Shown: piece by piece, positions 35,797-44,752 of the stretch | Position numbering within the stretch: the stretch's first letter is position 1 | Layout: every line of letters begins with the position of its first letter | Assembly: GCF_020615385.1 (NCBI RefSeq) | Contig: NZ_JAJAVB010000019.1 | Location: forward strand, 1-64,000 | Origin: Jiella soli | GTDB taxonomy: Bacteria > Pseudomonadota > Alphaproteobacteria > Rhizobiales > Rhizobiaceae | Reading direction: 5' to 3' | DNA length: 64,000 nucleotides | The notes under the pieces: model-generated | Database searches by the model: none | What the model saw: only the letters and a program-made list of their open reading frames with translations | Told to the model about the DNA's origin: nothing | Program-made: the position numbers and the translations under genes

Positions 35797-36675
35797 ATGA
35801 CAGACTGGCAATCTCTCAAGGACGCGCTCGCCGCCGAGGGCTACATCGCCTCCGACGAGCTGGCCATGGCGCTCTTCATCGCGTTGACGCTCGGGCGCCC
35901 TCTGCTTCTCGAAGGCGCGGCCGGCGTCGGCAAGACCGAGGTCGCGCGCACGCTCGCGGCGGTGAGGAACACGCGGCTCATCCGCCTGCAATGCTATGAA
36001 GGGCTCGACGCCGGCCACGCCATCTACGAGTGGAACTACCAGCGCCAGCTGCTCGCCATCCGCGCCGCGGCCGAGGGCGGCGAGACCGGCCGCGCCGTCG
36101 AAGCCCGCATCTTCTCCGGCGAGTTCCTGCTCGAACGCCCCCTCCTCCAGGCGATCCGGCAGGAAACGCCCCCGGTCCTGCTGATCGACGAGATCGACCG
36201 CGCCGACGAGGAATTCGAGGCCTATCTCCTCGAGATCCTCTCCGATTTCCAGATCACAATTCCCGAACTCGGCACGATCGCGGCCGTCAGCCGGCCGCAT
36301 GTGATCCTCACCGCCAACGGAACCCGAGACCTTTCCGACGCGCTGAGAAGGCGCTGCATCTACGCCCATGTCGACTTTCCGAGCCGGGAGACGGAGCTTG
36401 CCATCCTCGCCGCGCGCTGCCCGAACCTCGAGAAGCGGCTCGCCGGGCAGATCGTCGGCTTCGTCCAGGCGCTGCGCAAGGAGGAGCTGGAAAAGACCCC
36501 GGGCATTGCCGAGACGCTGGACTTCGCCGCCGCGCTCGCCGGCCTCGGCGTCAACGATCTCAGTGCCGATCCAGCCGTCCTCCAGGCGACGCTCTCGACG
36601 CTCCTGAAGACACGCGGCGACCGGGCCACAGTGCCGACGGAAGTCGCTCAGCGGCTGGCGGGCGGCGCGGCATGA
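35797..36675 (+). CDS. coxD: MoxR-type AAA+ ATPase CoxD
   Basis: 292 residues from the ATG at 35797 (Oligotropha CoxD is about 295). Walker A EGAAGVGKTE, Walker B PVLLIDEIDRADEEFEAYLLEIL, sensor-1 region VILTANGTRDLSDALRRRC. In Oligotropha, CoxD is a membrane-linked chaperone needed to insert sulfur and copper into the immature Mo site of CoxL. It lies 46 bases after coxL and overlaps coxE by ATGA, forming the usual MoxR/VWA pair. Confidence 0.94.
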   Translation: MTDWQSLKDALAAEGYIASDELAMALFIALTLGRPLLLEGAAGVGKTEVARTLAAVRNTRLIRLQCYEGLDAGHAIYEWNYQRQLLAIRAAAEGGETGRAVEARIFSGEFLLERPLLQAIRQETPPVLLIDEIDRADEEFEAYLLEILSDFQITIPELGTIAAVSRPHVILTANGTRDLSDALRRRCIYAHVDFPSRETELAILAARCPNLEKRLAGQIVGFVQALRKEELEKTPGIAETLDFAAALAGLGVNDLSADPAVLQATLSTLLKTRGDRATVPTEVAQRLAGGAA

Positions 36676-37859
36676 GCCGGATCACCCGTTTTGCCGCTCG
36701 CGATCCCGGCCCTGCCGCGCGCCTATCCGGCTTCATGGCGCATCTGAGGGAGAACGGCCTGAAACCCGGTGTCCACGAGACCGCCACCGCCCTCGACGCC
36801 CTCGCCCATGTGCGAGCGACCAGTCCCGAAGAAGCCCGCCTCGCGCTGAAGGCCGTCTGCTGCGGGACGGCCGAGGACGCCGCCCGCTTCGACGGCCTCT
36901 TCGACGCCTATTGGCGAAATCTCGGACGGGTGCGCGAGAAGGTCCTGCGGGAGGATGGCGCGGCAAGAAAGTTCCGGACGCGGACGAGCGGCGAGACCGC
37001 AGGAGAGACCGCTTCCGGCCCAGGCCGGGCCGACAGTCCGGATGACGGGCAATCCGACGGTGAGACCGCGGCGGAAGGGACCGGAAGGCTCGTCGCCAGT
37101 GAGGCGCGAAACCTCATGAAGACGGACCTGCGAGAGGTCGTCGATCCGCGCGACGTCGCAGCCGCCGAAGCGATCGCGCGCCGGCTTGCGGTGGCGATCG
37201 CCGACCGCCGGTCGCGCCGCCGCCGCGCCGCCAGGACCGGCGAACGGATCGACTTTCGCCGGGTGATCCGCAAGAGCCTTGCCACCGGCGGCGAGCCGAT
37301 CCGGCTCTTCCACCGCAGAAGGCCGGACCGGCCGGTGCGACTGACCGTCCTTTGCGACGTTTCCGGCTCGATGATGCTTTATGCCCGGATCTTTCTCGCC
37401 TTCGTCTCCGGCCTCGCGCGGGCTGACGAGACCGTCGACGCCTATCTCTTCCACACCAGGCTCGTACGGATCACCGAGGCGCTGCGCGACGACGACCCGC
37501 TGCGGGCGCTCAACCGGCTGACGCTGCTCGCCGAGGGCTTCGGCGGCGGCTCGAAGATCGCCTCGAACCTCGACCGCTTCGCCCGGACCTATGCCCGTCG
37601 CCTCGTCTCCGGCCGCAGCGTCGTGATCATCCTGTCCGACGGCTACGACACCGACCCACCCGAGGCGATGGCGGCGGCGCTGAAGCGCCTGAAGATGCGG
37701 GGATGCCGGATCGTCTGGCTGAACCCGCTCCTCGGCTGGAAGAGCTACGAGCCGGTCGCGCGCGGCATGGCGGCAGCGCTGCCGAGCCTCGATCTCTTCG
37801 CACCGGCCAACACGCTGGCCGCGCTCGCCGCGCTCGAGCCGGAATTCGCAAGACTGTGA
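36672..37859 (+). CDS. coxE: VWA-domain protein CoxE
   Basis: 395 residues from the ATG at 36672, overlapping the coxD stop. An N-terminal helical part is followed by an acidic/Ser linker, an Arg-rich segment (DRRSRRRRAARTGERIDFRR) and a von Willebrand A domain with the MIDAS motif DVSGSM and IILSDGYDTDPPE. CoxE is the partner of the AAA+ CoxD in maturing the CuSMo centre of CO dehydrogenase, with copper delivery proposed. The Arg-rich block could contact CoxL or CoxD. Confidence 0.92.
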   Translation: MSRITRFAARDPGPAARLSGFMAHLRENGLKPGVHETATALDALAHVRATSPEEARLALKAVCCGTAEDAARFDGLFDAYWRNLGRVREKVLREDGAARKFRTRTSGETAGETASGPGRADSPDDGQSDGETAAEGTGRLVASEARNLMKTDLREVVDPRDVAAAEAIARRLAVAIADRRSRRRRAARTGERIDFRRVIRKSLATGGEPIRLFHRRRPDRPVRLTVLCDVSGSMMLYARIFLAFVSGLARADETVDAYLFHTRLVRITEALRDDDPLRALNRLTLLAEGFGGGSKIASNLDRFARTYARRLVSGRSVVIILSDGYDTDPPEAMAAALKRLKMRGCRIVWLNPLLGWKSYEPVARGMAAALPSLDLFAPANTLAALAALEPEFARL

Positions 37860-37870
37860 GGGAAACGGTG

Positions 37871-38731
37871 ATGCCGCGTTCCGATTTCGACCAGGCATTC
37901 GATCGCCTCGCCAGCGAGCGCAGGCCTTTCGCCGTGGCGACCGTGGTGCGCACGGTCGCGGCGACCGCCGCCAAGCCGGGGGCCAAGGCCATCCTCCTGC
38001 CGGACGGGACGATCCTCGAAGGCTGGATCGGCGGCGGCTGCGCCCGCTCGGCCGTGGCCAAGGCGGCGGCGGAAGCGCTCGCCGACGGCCAGCCGCGCTT
38101 CGTCAGCCTGATGCCGGAGGAACTGCTCGCCGCCGAGGGCGTCGCGGCCGGCGAGGAGCGCGAAGGCGTGCGCTTTGCCCGCAACCGCTGCCCGTCCAAG
38201 GGCTCGATGGACGTCTTCGTCGAGCCGGTCCTGCCGCGGCCGGAGCTCGCGATCTGCGGCGAGAGCCCTGTGGCGCTGGCGCTCATCGACCTCGCCGCGC
38301 GGCTGGACATGGCGAGGACGCTCTACGCTCCCGGGCTCGCCGCAGCGAAGGCATCGGCCGCCGATCGGGTCGTCGACGGCTTCACCTTCGACGTCGGCGG
38401 GACGAGCGACCGCTACGTCGTGGTCGCGACACAGGGCAAGGGCGACGAGGCCGCGCTGCGCGCCGCCCTTTCGGCGGGCGCCTCCTATGTCGCCTTCGTC
38501 GGCAGCCGCAAGAAGTTCGCCACCCTTCGCGAGCGGCTCGCCGCGGCCGGCGTCTCCGCCGAGGATCTCGCCCGGATCCGCTCGCCGGCGGGCCTCGACA
38601 TCGCCGCGATCACGCCGGACGAGATCGCGCTGTCGATCCTCGCCGAGATCGTCGCGCACAGGCGTGCGGGCGCGCGGTCCGCCCCCTCCGCCGTCCCCGC
38701 CGGAGAGACGGAGCCCGGTGCCGCGGGCTGA
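37871..38731 (+). CDS. coxF: XdhC/CoxF-family maturation protein CoxF
   Basis: 286 residues; the ATG at 37871 follows GAGGGAAA, and GTG one codon earlier is an alternative. The N-terminal XdhC-CoxI domain has VATVVRTVAATAAKPGAKAILLPDGTILEGWIGGGCARSAV, and the C-terminal Rossmann-like part has SYVAFVGSRKKFATLRERL and a final PDEIALSILAEIVAHRR. Members of the family handle the Mo cofactor and its sulfuration before insertion. Last gene of the coxMSLDEF run; no coxG, coxI or coxK homologue follows. Confidence 0.9.
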   Translation: MPRSDFDQAFDRLASERRPFAVATVVRTVAATAAKPGAKAILLPDGTILEGWIGGGCARSAVAKAAAEALADGQPRFVSLMPEELLAAEGVAAGEEREGVRFARNRCPSKGSMDVFVEPVLPRPELAICGESPVALALIDLAARLDMARTLYAPGLAAAKASAADRVVDGFTFDVGGTSDRYVVVATQGKGDEAALRAALSAGASYVAFVGSRKKFATLRERLAAAGVSAEDLARIRSPAGLDIAAITPDEIALSILAEIVAHRRAGARSAPSAVPAGETEPGAAG

Positions 38732-38749
38732 GGATACCCACCGGACGGA

Positions 38750-38768
38750 AGCTGCGTCCGTCGCAGCT
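38750..38768. terminator. Hairpin between convergent cox and oxidase operons
   Basis: AGCTGCG (38750-38756) pairs with CGCAGCT (38762-38768) around a 5-base loop, in the 102-base spacer between coxF and the convergent cytochrome gene. An alternative stem, CGGACG with CGTCCG, overlaps it. No U-run, so termination is plausible rather than certain. Confidence 0.4.
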
Positions 38769-38833
38769 GGAAATCCGGCTACAGCCCGTCGGCCGGCGGC
38801 TCGCGCGGCGCTGACGCCGGCTCCGCTGCCGGC

Positions 38834-40102
38834 CTACTCCCCGGTCGGCCGCTCCGCATACCAGGCGGCGACCGCCGCGATCTGCTCGTCGGTCATCTGC
38901 TCGGCGATCGGCCGCATCAGGTGCGAATACCCCGTGCCGCCGCGCGTTCCCTCCTTCCAGAGATGGAGATGGGTCTCGGTGTACCAGGCCGGCTGTCCGG
39001 CGAGATAGGGATAGTGCTCGTTCTTCGTTCGCCCGCCCCGGCCATGGCAGCTCTCGCAGGCGGGGATCTTGCGAGCGGGGATGCCGCTTTCGGCGACGAG
39101 CCGGCCGAGGGCGAGAAGCGCTTCCCTCTGCGAGGGTGCGCCCCCTGCCGCGGCGCTCACTGGTACGAGATTGCCGCCGCGCGCCTCGACCGGCAGGATC
39201 TGGGCAGGAATTCCATCCGCCGTCTGCTGGCCGGATGCGGGGGCCGCCGACGTGGGAGGGGTTTGCGGACCGGCCGGCTGCTCGGAATACCACTGTGCAA
39301 GACGGTCGAGGACCGCGTCGGAATAGCGCCGCGCCGGCGGCTGCATGAAGCCGGAATGGCGGAGCCCTCGCGAAAACGCCTTCAGGGTCGCCGCCAGATA
39401 GGGCGCCGGCTGGCCGGCAATGACGGGAAAGGCGTTTGCGGCCGGACCTTCTCCACGGCCGAGCCCGTCGCGACCATGGCAGCGCGCGCAATCCGTCAGA
39501 GCCTCTTCGAAGATGCCGTCCATGGCCGCGAGCGTCTCGCCTCCCGCCTGCAGTTCCTGGCGCTCACTGCCCACACCGAGCGCGAGTTCGCCATAGCGCT
39601 CGCGCGACAGGCCCGGCAGGGCCCTGAGGAACGCGACCTGCGCCCAGACCTCGTCGTCGCGCATCTGCGCCGGCCAGGCCGGCATGCCGGTGTATTTGAT
39701 GCCGTGCTTGACGATCCAGAAGAGCTCCCGGTCCTCGTATTCCCGGACCGTCTCCTCCAGGCGCGGCGGATGCGGCGTCATCGACAGGACGACGGGCGAT
39801 CGCGGCACGCCCGGCGCGCCATGGCAGGGCGCGCAGCCGGTGGCGAAATGCCCGGCGGCGCGCTGGACGAGCATCGGGTCCGACAGGTCCATGTCTTCGG
39901 GAACGCGGACGAAGAGCGATTGGTGGTCGGCCGCGTTCTGCATCGTCCAGTGCAGGAACCAGCCCCAGGGCGCGAAATGACCCGAGGACGCCCGGATCGG
40001 GACCAGGCCGGAGAAGCCGACGGCGAAGGCGAGCGCGAGGATGCCAGCGGCGCCCGCCGCGATCCGCTTCCAGGTGAGGACGAAGGCGATGCGCGTCTTC
40101 AT
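38834..40102 (-). CDS. Membrane-anchored tri-heme cytochrome c
   Basis: 422 residues from the ATG at 40102. An uncleaved-looking N-terminal helix (AAGAAGILALAFAVGFSGL) anchors a periplasmic protein with three heme c sites: CAPCHG, CARCHG and CESCHG. Each lies in a class I cytochrome c domain with a downstream Met (for example YTGMPAWPAQM, SHLMRPIAEQM). The domains are joined by a Pro/Ala linker. It is last in the oxidase operon and likely brings electrons from a quinol-oxidising complex or soluble donors to the CuA domain of the oxidase. Confidence 0.85.
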   Translation of the reverse strand: MKTRIAFVLTWKRIAAGAAGILALAFAVGFSGLVPIRASSGHFAPWGWFLHWTMQNAADHQSLFVRVPEDMDLSDPMLVQRAAGHFATGCAPCHGAPGVPRSPVVLSMTPHPPRLEETVREYEDRELFWIVKHGIKYTGMPAWPAQMRDDEVWAQVAFLRALPGLSRERYGELALGVGSERQELQAGGETLAAMDGIFEEALTDCARCHGRDGLGRGEGPAANAFPVIAGQPAPYLAATLKAFSRGLRHSGFMQPPARRYSDAVLDRLAQWYSEQPAGPQTPPTSAAPASGQQTADGIPAQILPVEARGGNLVPVSAAAGGAPSQREALLALGRLVAESGIPARKIPACESCHGRGGRTKNEHYPYLAGQPAWYTETHLHLWKEGTRGGTGYSHLMRPIAEQMTDEQIAAVAAWYAERPTGE

Positions 40103-40163
40103 CGGGCGCCTCCGCGAAGGAACGGCCGCCCGGGACCTCGCGTCAGTACTGTGCGGCGGGCCC

Positions 40164-40544
40164 TCATCGGCAGTCCACATTGATGAGCGCCGGCAGGGCG
40201 ACGAAGAACACCGAGACGAAGGACAAGGCCGCCAGGAGCACGGTGGAGAACTCCAGAAACCGCTCGCGGCCCGCCCCCGTATCCGCGCCATGGTCGAAGC
40301 CACCTCCGCCATGGCCGCGCCACTCGCGCACCGCGCGCCACAGGATGAGGCCGATCGCCAGGAGCGCGGCCAGAGTGAGCGCCGCCACGGTGGCCCGTGC
40401 CCCGGCGATCGGCTGAAAGATCGCCACGTTCGGCGCGCATTGATAGGCGGCCACGACGTAGCAGAGCAGGAAATGACCGGCCCAGATCGTCGGAGCGGCG
40501 ATCAGCGTCCAGAGATTGTCGCGCGTCTGTCTCTTCAGCGTCAT
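40164..40544 (-). CDS. Small membrane protein of the oxidase operon
   Basis: 126 residues with three probable membrane helices (LIAAPTIWAGHFLLCYVVAAY; VAALTLAALLAIGLILWRAV; FSTVLLAALSFVSVFFVALPALI) and a Gly/His-rich loop (RGHGGGGFDHGADTG) between the second and third. It lies 10 bases after the subunit I/III gene. Proteins of this size and place in oxidase operons are usually subunit IV-like or assembly factors; I do not recognise a family. Confidence 0.7.
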   Translation of the reverse strand: MTLKRQTRDNLWTLIAAPTIWAGHFLLCYVVAAYQCAPNVAIFQPIAGARATVAALTLAALLAIGLILWRAVREWRGHGGGGFDHGADTGAGRERFLEFSTVLLAALSFVSVFFVALPALINVDCR

Positions 40545-40554
40545 CGCTCTCTCC

Positions 40555-43179
40555 CTAACCCGCCGCCAGAGGAAACAGGACGAGCGTCGCGATCGCGATC
40601 AGAGCCGTCGCCGCCATGAAGTGCCAGTAGAGCGCGACATTCTCCATATCGATGTCGTAGACCGGGGTCAGCCGCCCGGCGAACGAGCGCGCGAGGCAAT
40701 AGGCGAGCATCAGCGCGCCGGCGGCGCCGTGGACGCTGGTCCAAATCGCGATGACCCAGACCGTCGCGGGATAGACATGGGCGACGGGATCCAGTCCGGC
40801 CGAATAAGGCGCCCACAACAGCGCTGCCGAGGCGACGAGCGCAAGCAGCGTGCCGGCGGCAATGAGCAGGCGGGCCGCACCGATCCTGCCGGCCTTGTTG
40901 ACGCGGCGGGCGAGCCGCGCCGCGAGCCAGGCGGCGGCAAACAGCAGGAGCGAGACGAGCGGCCAGAACAGGCCGGGCACTTCCATGCCGGCGGGCGGAA
41001 ACTGCGGGTGGATGGTGAAGAAGAAGAAATAGCCGAAGATCAGCGAGAGGAATGCCGTGCCGTCGCCGGCCATGGTGATGAACATCGCCCACCAGCCGAC
41101 AGATTGCGGGCCGGACGCATAGAGCGGCAGGGAGAGGCCGCGGCCGATGTCCTTCTCGGCCTTCTCCGGAACGATCGCCGTTCCACGCCAGAGCCAGACG
41201 AGCAGGGAACCGGTCGCGACGACGGCGGTGCCGAGGGTGAGGTACCACCAGTGGAAGGTGGCGAAGATGAAGACGGCGCCGAGGAAGATTGCCGCCCACA
41301 TGGTCATGAAGGTCGGGCCCGGGACGCGCAGGCATTGCACGGGCTCGGCGTCGAGCACCGAGGTGACCAGCGTCTCGCGCTTCAGCTCCTCCGCATCGGG
41401 CAGGTAGAACCGGCCATTGTCGACGTCTTCCATGAAGTTCGGCTGGTCCCAGAGCGGGTAGCGGCTCGTCACGATCGGCACGGAGCGCACGCCCCAGCCC
41501 TTGTCCTCGACCTCGGCCAGCCATTCGAGCGTGCCGGCGTTCCAGGTGTTGCGCTCGGCATGGGGCTCCTTCCCGCGCGGGCGCACCACCTCGTAGACGA
41601 CGCACAGGAAGCCGGCCGCGAAGACGAAGGCGCCGACGGTGGAGACGAGGTTCCAGAGATCGAGGCCGATGCCGGCCGGATAGGTCCAGATCCGCCGGGG
41701 CATGCCGATGAGGCCGGAGATGTGCATGGGGAAGAAGGCGGTGTTGAAACCGACGAACATCAGCCAGAAGGCGATCTTGCCCATTCGGTCCCCGAGCCGT
41801 CGTCCGGCGAGCATCGGCCAGTAATAGTAGACGCCCGCGACGACCGGAAAGAGCATGCCGCCGATCAGGACGTAGTGGAGATGGGCGACGATGAAATAGG
41901 TGTCGTGGGCCTGCCAGTCGAAGGGCGCGAGCGCGACCATGACGCCGGTCAGCCCGCCGATCACGAAGATCGCCAGCGCTCCGGAAACGAACAGCATCGG
42001 CACGGACCGTATCACCCGGCCGGTGAGGAGCGTCGCCAGGAAGACGAAGATCTGCACGCCGGTCGGGATCGCGACGGCCTCGGAGGCGGCAGAAAAGAAG
42101 CCGAGCGAGATCGACGGCAGGCCAGTCGCGTACATGTGGTGGACCCACAGGCCGAAGGACAGGAACCCGGTGCCGACGGCGGCGAGCACGATCCAGGAAT
42201 AGCCGAGGATCGGGCGCTGGGCGAAGGTCGGGATGATCATCGCGAGCAGGGCGATTGCCGGCAGGAAGACGATGTAGACCTCCGGGTGGCCGAAGATCCA
42301 GAACAGGTGCTGCCACAGCATCGGGTCGCCGCCGCGCTCGGGATCGAAGAACGGCCAGTTGAACAGGCGTTCCAGCTCGAAGAGGATGTCGCCCGCGATC
42401 AGCGGCGGGAAGGCGAAGAGGATCATGCCGGCGACGACGAGGACGTACCAGGCATAGAGCGGCATCAGGTTCAGCCGCATGCCGGGCGGGCGGCATTTCA
42501 GCGTGCCGACGATCAGTTCCACCGCGGCGGCGATCGAGGCGACCTCAATGAACGACAACCCCAGGAGCCAGATGTCGGCGCCATAGCCGGGCGAGAAGCG
42601 CTCCTGCGTCGTCAGCGGCGGATACATGAACCAGCCGCCGGTCGGCGCGGCCGAGAAGAAGATCGAGCCGCAAACGAAGACGCCGCCGATCAGGAAGCAC
42701 CAGTAGCCGAAGGCCGACAGCCGCGGAAACGGCAGATCGCGCGCCCCGAGCATCTGCGGCAGAAGGATGATCGCCACCGCCTCGAAGATCGGCACGGCGA
42801 ACAGGAACATCATCACCGTGCCGTGCAGCGTGTAGACCTGGCTGTAGAAATTGGCGGTGAGGAAGTCGTTCTCGGGAACGGCGAGCTGCACCCGGATCAT
42901 CAGGCCGAGAACGCCGGCAAAGAGCATGAAGGCGAAGGACGTCGCGGTGTACCAGAGGCCGACCTCGGTGTTGTTGACCGCCGACCAGTAGCGCCAGCCC
43001 TTGGGCGCGTCCCATGTCCAGATCAGCCGCTTTTCCTGGGCCTTGCGGACCTCCGGATCCTCCTGGTCGACATGGCTGGCGCCGACGGTCGCGGGCGCCG
43101 GCGGGTCCGGGAAGTGCGGCGTCGCGGGGTCGCGCTTGTCGGCGGCGTCGATGCCGATCGCGGGCGTCGCATCGCTCAT
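40555..43179 (-). CDS. Heme-copper oxidase subunit I/III fusion
   Basis: 874 residues from the ATG at 43179, overlapping the subunit II stop as ATGA. Residues to about 560 are subunit I. They include the heme and CuB ligands (TLHGTVMMFLFAVP; WQHLFWIFGHPEVYIVFLPA, with the type A Glu in HPEV; LWVHHMYATG; DTYFIVAHLHYVLIGG). After a hydrophilic connector with a further two helices (FMTMWAAIFLGAVFIFATFHWWY), the C-terminal part is a subunit III domain (SVGWWAMFITMAGDGTAFLSLIFGYFFFFTIHPQFPP; HGAAGALMLAYCLARS; YDIDMENVALYWHFMA). Fused I/III proteins are known from caa3 oxidases. The C-terminal ligand HFMAATALIAI is intact. It is the proton-pumping core. Confidence 0.94.
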   Translation of the reverse strand: MSDATPAIGIDAADKRDPATPHFPDPPAPATVGASHVDQEDPEVRKAQEKRLIWTWDAPKGWRYWSAVNNTEVGLWYTATSFAFMLFAGVLGLMIRVQLAVPENDFLTANFYSQVYTLHGTVMMFLFAVPIFEAVAIILLPQMLGARDLPFPRLSAFGYWCFLIGGVFVCGSIFFSAAPTGGWFMYPPLTTQERFSPGYGADIWLLGLSFIEVASIAAAVELIVGTLKCRPPGMRLNLMPLYAWYVLVVAGMILFAFPPLIAGDILFELERLFNWPFFDPERGGDPMLWQHLFWIFGHPEVYIVFLPAIALLAMIIPTFAQRPILGYSWIVLAAVGTGFLSFGLWVHHMYATGLPSISLGFFSAASEAVAIPTGVQIFVFLATLLTGRVIRSVPMLFVSGALAIFVIGGLTGVMVALAPFDWQAHDTYFIVAHLHYVLIGGMLFPVVAGVYYYWPMLAGRRLGDRMGKIAFWLMFVGFNTAFFPMHISGLIGMPRRIWTYPAGIGLDLWNLVSTVGAFVFAAGFLCVVYEVVRPRGKEPHAERNTWNAGTLEWLAEVEDKGWGVRSVPIVTSRYPLWDQPNFMEDVDNGRFYLPDAEELKRETLVTSVLDAEPVQCLRVPGPTFMTMWAAIFLGAVFIFATFHWWYLTLGTAVVATGSLLVWLWRGTAIVPEKAEKDIGRGLSLPLYASGPQSVGWWAMFITMAGDGTAFLSLIFGYFFFFTIHPQFPPAGMEVPGLFWPLVSLLLFAAAWLAARLARRVNKAGRIGAARLLIAAGTLLALVASAALLWAPYSAGLDPVAHVYPATVWVIAIWTSVHGAAGALMLAYCLARSFAGRLTPVYDIDMENVALYWHFMAATALIAIATLVLFPLAAG

Positions 43180-44237
43180 TGCAGTGCCCCCAGCCAGTTC
43201 GCCATGGCCGCGATTTCGTCTTCCGGCAGCATGCCGAATGACGGCATGAGAACGCCGGGCTTCACGTGGGCGGGGGTACGGATGAAGGCCGCGATGTTCG
43301 CCTCGTTGGTCGGAAGCAGACCTGCGGCGATGGTACGGCGCGAGGCGACATGGGTGAGATCCGGGCCGACGGCGCCGTCCGCCGGCGTGCCACGGACGGT
43401 GTGGCAGGCGCCGCAGCCATTCTTCAGGAAGAGTTCGGCGCCGCGTCCCGACGTGACGGCGGCGTCTTCCGCCTGGCGCCGGACATGGGCGTCGAACTCC
43501 TCCGGCGGAACGGCGACCACGCGAAGACCCATCTGCGCATGCGCGTCGCCGCAGTATTCGGCGCACACCCCGTTGAAGACGCCGGGCCGTGTCGGGTCGA
43601 GCACGATGCGGTTCACTCGTCCAGGGATCGCGTCGGTCTTGCCGGCAAGCGCCGGAATCCAGAAGGAGTGGATGACATCGGGGCTGCCGAGCAGGATCTC
43701 GGTGCGCCGGCCGACCGGCAGCCAAATCTCGTTGGCGCTCTCCACACCGCCTGCCGGCAGGCTCTTCACGACGCCGGGCTCCCCCTCGACATTGTAGGCG
43801 ACGCGCCACCAGAAGCGCTCTCCCGAAACGGCGATGGCGGGCCCCTCCGCCGGCCCGCGGAATTGCGGCATCAGGGTGAGGCCCCAGGACAGGAGCGCGA
43901 GCAGCACGACCGTCGGGAACAGCGCGCCGAACACGATCAGTCGCTGGCCGCTCCGCTCGTCATGCGCTTGCGGGTGCGTCCTGGTCACATAGATCGCGAA
44001 GCCGATCACCGTGATCCAGATGAACACGGCGCCGGCGAACATCACCCAGAAGAGCGTGACGAGGGTGGCGGATTCGGTGCCGGCCGCCTCGAAGGTCGAT
44101 TGCGGACCACCGCAACCGGCCAGAGCGATCGGCAGGAACAGGCCGGACACGCAGCGGGAAAATCGGGGGAGACTGAACGGCTGGGCTGACCCAAGGGCAG
44201 TGCGGGATCGTTTTCGAAGGGGCCGAGGTGCCGGCAT
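43176..44237 (-). CDS. Oxidase subunit II fused to cytochrome c (caa3 type)
   Basis: 353 residues from the ATG at 44237, which has GGAAGG 6 bases upstream; an ATG two codons earlier directly abuts that site. A lipoprotein-type signal ends in LAGCGG. Two membrane helices follow, then the CuA cupredoxin domain (VIHSFWIPALAGKTDAIPGRVNRI; CAEYCGDAHAQM supplying the Cys pair, His and Met ligands) and a C-terminal cytochrome c domain (NGCGACHTVRGTPADGAVGPDLTH, axial Met in VLMPSFGMLP). It receives electrons and hands them to subunit I. First gene of the oxidase operon. Confidence 0.94.
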   Translation of the reverse strand: MPAPRPLRKRSRTALGSAQPFSLPRFSRCVSGLFLPIALAGCGGPQSTFEAAGTESATLVTLFWVMFAGAVFIWITVIGFAIYVTRTHPQAHDERSGQRLIVFGALFPTVVLLALLSWGLTLMPQFRGPAEGPAIAVSGERFWWRVAYNVEGEPGVVKSLPAGGVESANEIWLPVGRRTEILLGSPDVIHSFWIPALAGKTDAIPGRVNRIVLDPTRPGVFNGVCAEYCGDAHAQMGLRVVAVPPEEFDAHVRRQAEDAAVTSGRGAELFLKNGCGACHTVRGTPADGAVGPDLTHVASRRTIAAGLLPTNEANIAAFIRTPAHVKPGVLMPSFGMLPEDEIAAMANWLGALQ

Positions 44238-44752
44238 CGTCATCCTTCCGAATTGGCGCTGTCGGCCTGTGCGGCGAAAATCGACGCCGGCTGAGCTGTT
44301 CATCCAGATAGGCGCGTCTCCACGCGCGGCGAGATGCCGGCAGACCGCCGAGCGGCTTCGATCGCGAAGATTCGTCAAGCGGAAACTGGCCGGAGGCGGA
44401 GAGAGCATGACTGACCGGTACCGACTGCCGCCAGGCCGCGCGGGGCTTCCGCACTGCGTTCGGCGAAGCGCGCCCGGTCAAGTCTTCGGACACAACCATC
44501 CGGATGAAGTGCCTGATGAGGCGACATTTTTCGTGCTTCGTGCCCTGCGCCCGGCTATCCAGATGGTTTTTCGGCGGATAGGATTGGTTGTCAGGCGCAA
44601 GAACTCCCTTCGGGGATGGAGCCGTCGACGGTCGTGTGTGCATTCCGGCGGGTAACCGACTAGAGGCCATCCGATCGTCATCTTATCGAACCGCATTGTG
44701 AATGTGGGTTAGACGGCAAGCGGCTGCTTCGGATGGGCGCATGCTTTCATGA
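44238..44752. other. Divergent intergenic region between oxidase and kaiC-like operons
   Basis: 515 bases separating two divergent operons. Open frames crossing it have no motif, signal or ribosome-binding site, and I call no gene. It should hold both promoters; AT-richer patches lie around 44520-44600 and 44690-44712. No palindrome or box strong enough to name was seen. Confidence 0.35.

Noticed and set aside
40603-43797. Very long plus-strand open frame (over 1000 codons) opposite the oxidase genes
   Set aside because: Its composition is the Glu/Arg/Gly-rich shadow of a membrane protein; heme, CuA and CuB ligand motifs are all on the minus strand.
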